Shown in pieces: positions 22,453-24,230 of a stretch of DNA of 24,230 nt. The position numbers were made by a program, and so were the translations under genes. Every line of letters begins with the position of its first letter. The stretch's first letter is position 1. Location of the stretch: assembly GCA_900540405.1 (NCBI GenBank), contig UQFW01000017.1, positions 1 through 24,230 of the forward strand. The letters run 5' to 3'. The notes under the pieces were generated by a model. The model searched no databases. It was not told where the DNA came from and was given only the letters and a program-made list of their open reading frames with translations. This DNA comes from Candidatus Avelusimicrobium faecicola. Its GTDB lineage: Bacteria; Elusimicrobiota; Elusimicrobia; Elusimicrobiales; Elusimicrobiaceae.

Positions 22453-23090
22453 GGCAATAAAGACGGCTGCAACACCGCCCGCACCGGGCCGAACGAACGG
22501 CGGTGCTGCGGGCAGGGGCCGTATTTGCGCAGGGCCTCCAAATGGGCGGCCGTGCCGTAGCCTTTGTGGGCGGCAAAACCGTACTGCGGGTAGAGTTTAT
22601 CCAAGGTTTCCATATATTTATCCCGCGCTACTTTGGCCACAATGCTGGCCGCCGCGATATTTAAGGATTTGGCGTCCCCGTCCACCACCGCTATTTGGCG
22701 CAAGTTGAGCCCTTTTACCAGGTGCGGGCCGTCCACCAGCACCAGCGGGGCCGGAATGCCGGTGAACTTTACACTGGCGCGGCGCATAGCTAAAAAAGTG
22801 GCTTGTAAAATGTTCAGGCGGTCTATTTCCCGCGCGGAGGCAAACCCCACCCCATATAATACGCCCAAATGGCGCATGCGGGCTAAAACTTCTTCGCGTT
22901 TTTTGGCGGTAATTTTTTTGCTGTCGTTGACGTCCGAAAAATATATAGTTAAAGAGGGGGGAACATAACACGCGCAAGCCACCACCGGGCCCGCCAGCGG
23001 GCCGCGCCCGGCTTCGTCTATACCAATGAGTATATCCGTTTCGTATTGGATAGCGGTGTTTTTGTCAAAATCTTGCAGGGGCGTCTTCAT
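22449..23090 (-). CDS. rnhB: Ribonuclease HII
   Basis: Cleaves the RNA strand of RNA-DNA hybrids and removes single ribonucleotides from DNA. The 213-residue protein has the signature GIDEAGRGPLAGPVVACAC (23-41; catalytic D25, E26), VDGDAKSLNIAAASIVAKVARDKYM with the further acidic residue in the family pattern, the YGFAAHKGYGT segment and the C-terminal HRRSF. The first 22 residues precede the core in the usual way. The gene has no good Shine-Dalgarno sequence; a TATAAT at 23106-23111 is so close that its mRNA might have only a ten-base leader. Confidence 0.96.
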   Translation of the reverse strand: MKTPLQDFDKNTAIQYETDILIGIDEAGRGPLAGPVVACACYVPPSLTIYFSDVNDSKKITAKKREEVLARMRHLGVLYGVGFASAREIDRLNILQATFLAMRRASVKFTGIPAPLVLVDGPHLVKGLNLRQIAVVDGDAKSLNIAAASIVAKVARDKYMETLDKLYPQYGFAAHKGYGTAAHLEALRKYGPCPQHRRSFGPVRAVLQPSLLP

Positions 23091-23105
23091 AATAAACGTT
23101 CTTTT

Positions 23106-23111
23106 ATTATA
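23106..23111 (-). promoter_or_regulatory. Possible -10 element of the rnhB-yraN-PNP operon
   Basis: A perfect minus-strand TATAAT lies in the 27-base gap before rnhB. About 17 bases upstream the sequence (TCGGGT) does not resemble a -35. The implied start would leave a leader of about ten bases. Read-through from the upstream gene is an alternative, as no terminator is visible in the gap. Confidence 0.35.
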
Positions 23112-23117
23112 GCAGTT

Positions 23118-24230
23118 TTAGAAGATAGACCCGATAATTACGTTTACACCCGGCGTTTTTTTGAGTTCTTCCACCGGGGCCAATACCATTTTTTGGTAAA
23201 AATCTTCCGCTTTCCAATGCCGCAACCCACTGCCGGACTCGGGGGAAATGGGCACGAAGAAATTAAACATAACCTGTTGGGGCGAGGGGTGGCCGTTCGT
23301 CACCAGGTTGACGGTTTTAATTTCGTTGATATGAATATGCAGGCGGTTTAAGGCGGAATATTCGTGCGGAGTCACGCGGAGCCAAACGCTTTTATCTTTG
23401 GAATACAACGCCATTTGTTTGGTTTTGGGGTCAAAGATAACGGTAAGTCCTTCCGGCGAACTCTTTTTATCCAATAAAAATTTATACAGTTCCAAAATAT
23501 CGTCTAAATTACCGTTAAAGTTAGCCACCGGGTATTTGTTGCGCCCGATACGCAGTACGGAGTTGGGTTTAATGTGGCGGATGGAAACCATATTGTAAGA
23601 ATCCGTCAGTTTTTGCTCGTAAGAAAAAATCAACGCTTTGGGGTCAAAGGCTTCGCCGTTGACGGATTCCAAATTTTTTAAGTAGCGCAGGCGCAAGCGG
23701 GTGTCTTGCCCGCCGGGAAACACCTGGGCCATTAAATCACCTTCCAGGGCGAATAATTCTTTCATCCGGCCCAATACTTCTTTTTCCAGCCGGGGGGAGC
23801 GCGCCTTGGCCACTTGCCCGAAAAACTGGTACATGTGCGGGGTAAGCGTGCGCAGGTTATCTTTATAATAAATGGTGGCAAATTGTTGGAAATAATCCGG
23901 GTTTTTTACGGCCCCCCGTTTGATGCGCAGGGAATTCATTTGCGCCCATGCGGCCATAACGTCTTTCGGGTTGCGCATGACAATATCGGTAAGGGCTTCT
24001 TTTAAGTGAAAAGGAACATTTTTATCCGGGGCGTTTACTTTTTTGGCATGCGCGGCTTGTTTGGCGGTGCGCTGTTTAACGGTCTGCTGGGTAATGCGCT
24101 CCCCTACGTCGTCCGACAGGCGGGTGAGGGCCGCTTCTTCCCGCCGCTGGTTAATGCGTTCCAGAGCGGCGTTTTTAACGCGGGCTTTTTTGCCTTTGGC
24201 TTTTTTGGCGGAGGCTTGTTGGTTATGAAC
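23118..24230 (-). CDS. Unrecognised protein, 5' end outside the window
   Basis: The frame is open from the window edge to the TAA at 23118, so at least 370 C-terminal residues are present. The ATG at 23978 is internal, because the frame continues upstream without a stop for 84 codons. The visible N-terminal part (about 75 residues) is very basic and Ala/Gln/Lys/Arg-rich with likely coiled-coil (KKARVNAALERINQRREEAA). The rest is a soluble-looking alpha/beta domain with an invariant-looking YNMVSIRHIKPNSVLRIG segment and FNGNLDDILELYKFLLDKK. It has no membrane segments, nucleotide motif or metal motif that I recognise, and I cannot assign a function. The end lies 27 bases before rnhB. Confidence 0.8.
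   Translation of the reverse strand, partial: VHNQQASAKKAKGKKARVKNAALERINQRREEAALTRLSDDVGERITQQTVKQRTAKQAAHAKKVNAPDKNVPFHLKEALTDIVMRNPKDVMAAWAQMNSLRIKRGAVKNPDYFQQFATIYYKDNLRTLTPHMYQFFGQVAKARSPRLEKEVLGRMKELFALEGDLMAQVFPGGQDTRLRLRYLKNLESVNGEAFDPKALIFSYEQKLTDSYNMVSIRHIKPNSVLRIGRNKYPVANFNGNLDDILELYKFLLDKKSSPEGLTVIFDPKTKQMALYSKDKSVWLRVTPHEYSALNRLHIHINEIKTVNLVTNGHPSPQQVMFNFFVPISPESGSGLRHWKAEDFYQKMVLAPVEELKKTPGVNVIIGSIF

Noticed and set aside
448..23117. tRNA, other RNA genes, CRISPR or insertion sequences in the gaps between genes
   Set aside because: All gaps are about 105 bases or shorter and contain only terminators, hairpins and promoter-like sequence; no cloverleaf, spaced repeats or transposase was seen.
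23976..23978. ATG as start of the last minus-strand gene
   Set aside because: The same frame stays open for 84 more codons to the window edge with coherent composition, so this Met is most likely internal.

Overview
The window looks like chromosomal DNA from a Gram-negative, didermic anaerobe, most plausibly a gut member of the Elusimicrobiota. This is an inference from gene content and style: a short type IV pilin-like protein with a C-terminal two-cysteine loop of the kind common in Elusimicrobium-like genomes, signal-peptide and lipobox proteins, a large periplasmic alpha-2-macroglobulin, and a tightly packed, almost wholly minus-strand layout with 1-, 4- and 10-11-base gene overlaps. No RNA genes, insertion sequences, CRISPR arrays or prophage genes were seen. 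No gap between genes exceeds about 105 bases.

Layout. (1) Positions 1-447, plus strand: the 3' end of a pilin gene, facing the nag operon across a perfect bidirectional terminator. (2) Positions 515-6469, minus strand: a complete GlcNAc operon in the order nagF-nagE-nagB-nagA. NagF carries EIIA, HPr and EI in one chain, NagE is the EIIBC permease, and NagB and NagA convert GlcNAc-6-P to fructose-6-P, so import, phosphorylation and catabolism are all encoded together. (3) Positions 6574-12516: a 1980-residue alpha-2-macroglobulin-family protein without the thioester motif. (4) Positions 12616-19057: a dense minus-strand run, in transcription order a WecA/TagO-like phosphoglycosyl transferase, an FAD amine-oxidase/UGM-like protein, a fused NadD-YqeK enzyme, a membrane-anchored LytR_C protein, RsfS with a long Lys/Ala/Thr tail, and ArgS. 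(5) Positions 19094-19723, plus strand: a lone lipoprotein diverging from the transferase gene and ending at a bidirectional terminator. (6) Positions 19798-23090, minus strand: rnhB-yraN-PNP, a strong terminator, then a Wzx-like flippase whose start codon almost touches that terminator. (7) Positions 23118-24230: the 3' part of an unrecognised gene that runs off the window.

Much of the window is housekeeping plus envelope work. The transferase, FAD protein, flippase and LytR_C protein all point to surface-glycan assembly. The nag operon fits scavenging of amino sugars from host mucin or peptidoglycan. I see no clear new multi-gene system. The most unusual observations are the histone-H1-like tail on RsfS, an Asp-to-Asn change in the NagB catalytic triad, an LytR_C protein with a CxxC pair in the slot where clostridia carry an LCP gene, and a flippase gene that starts directly after a terminator.
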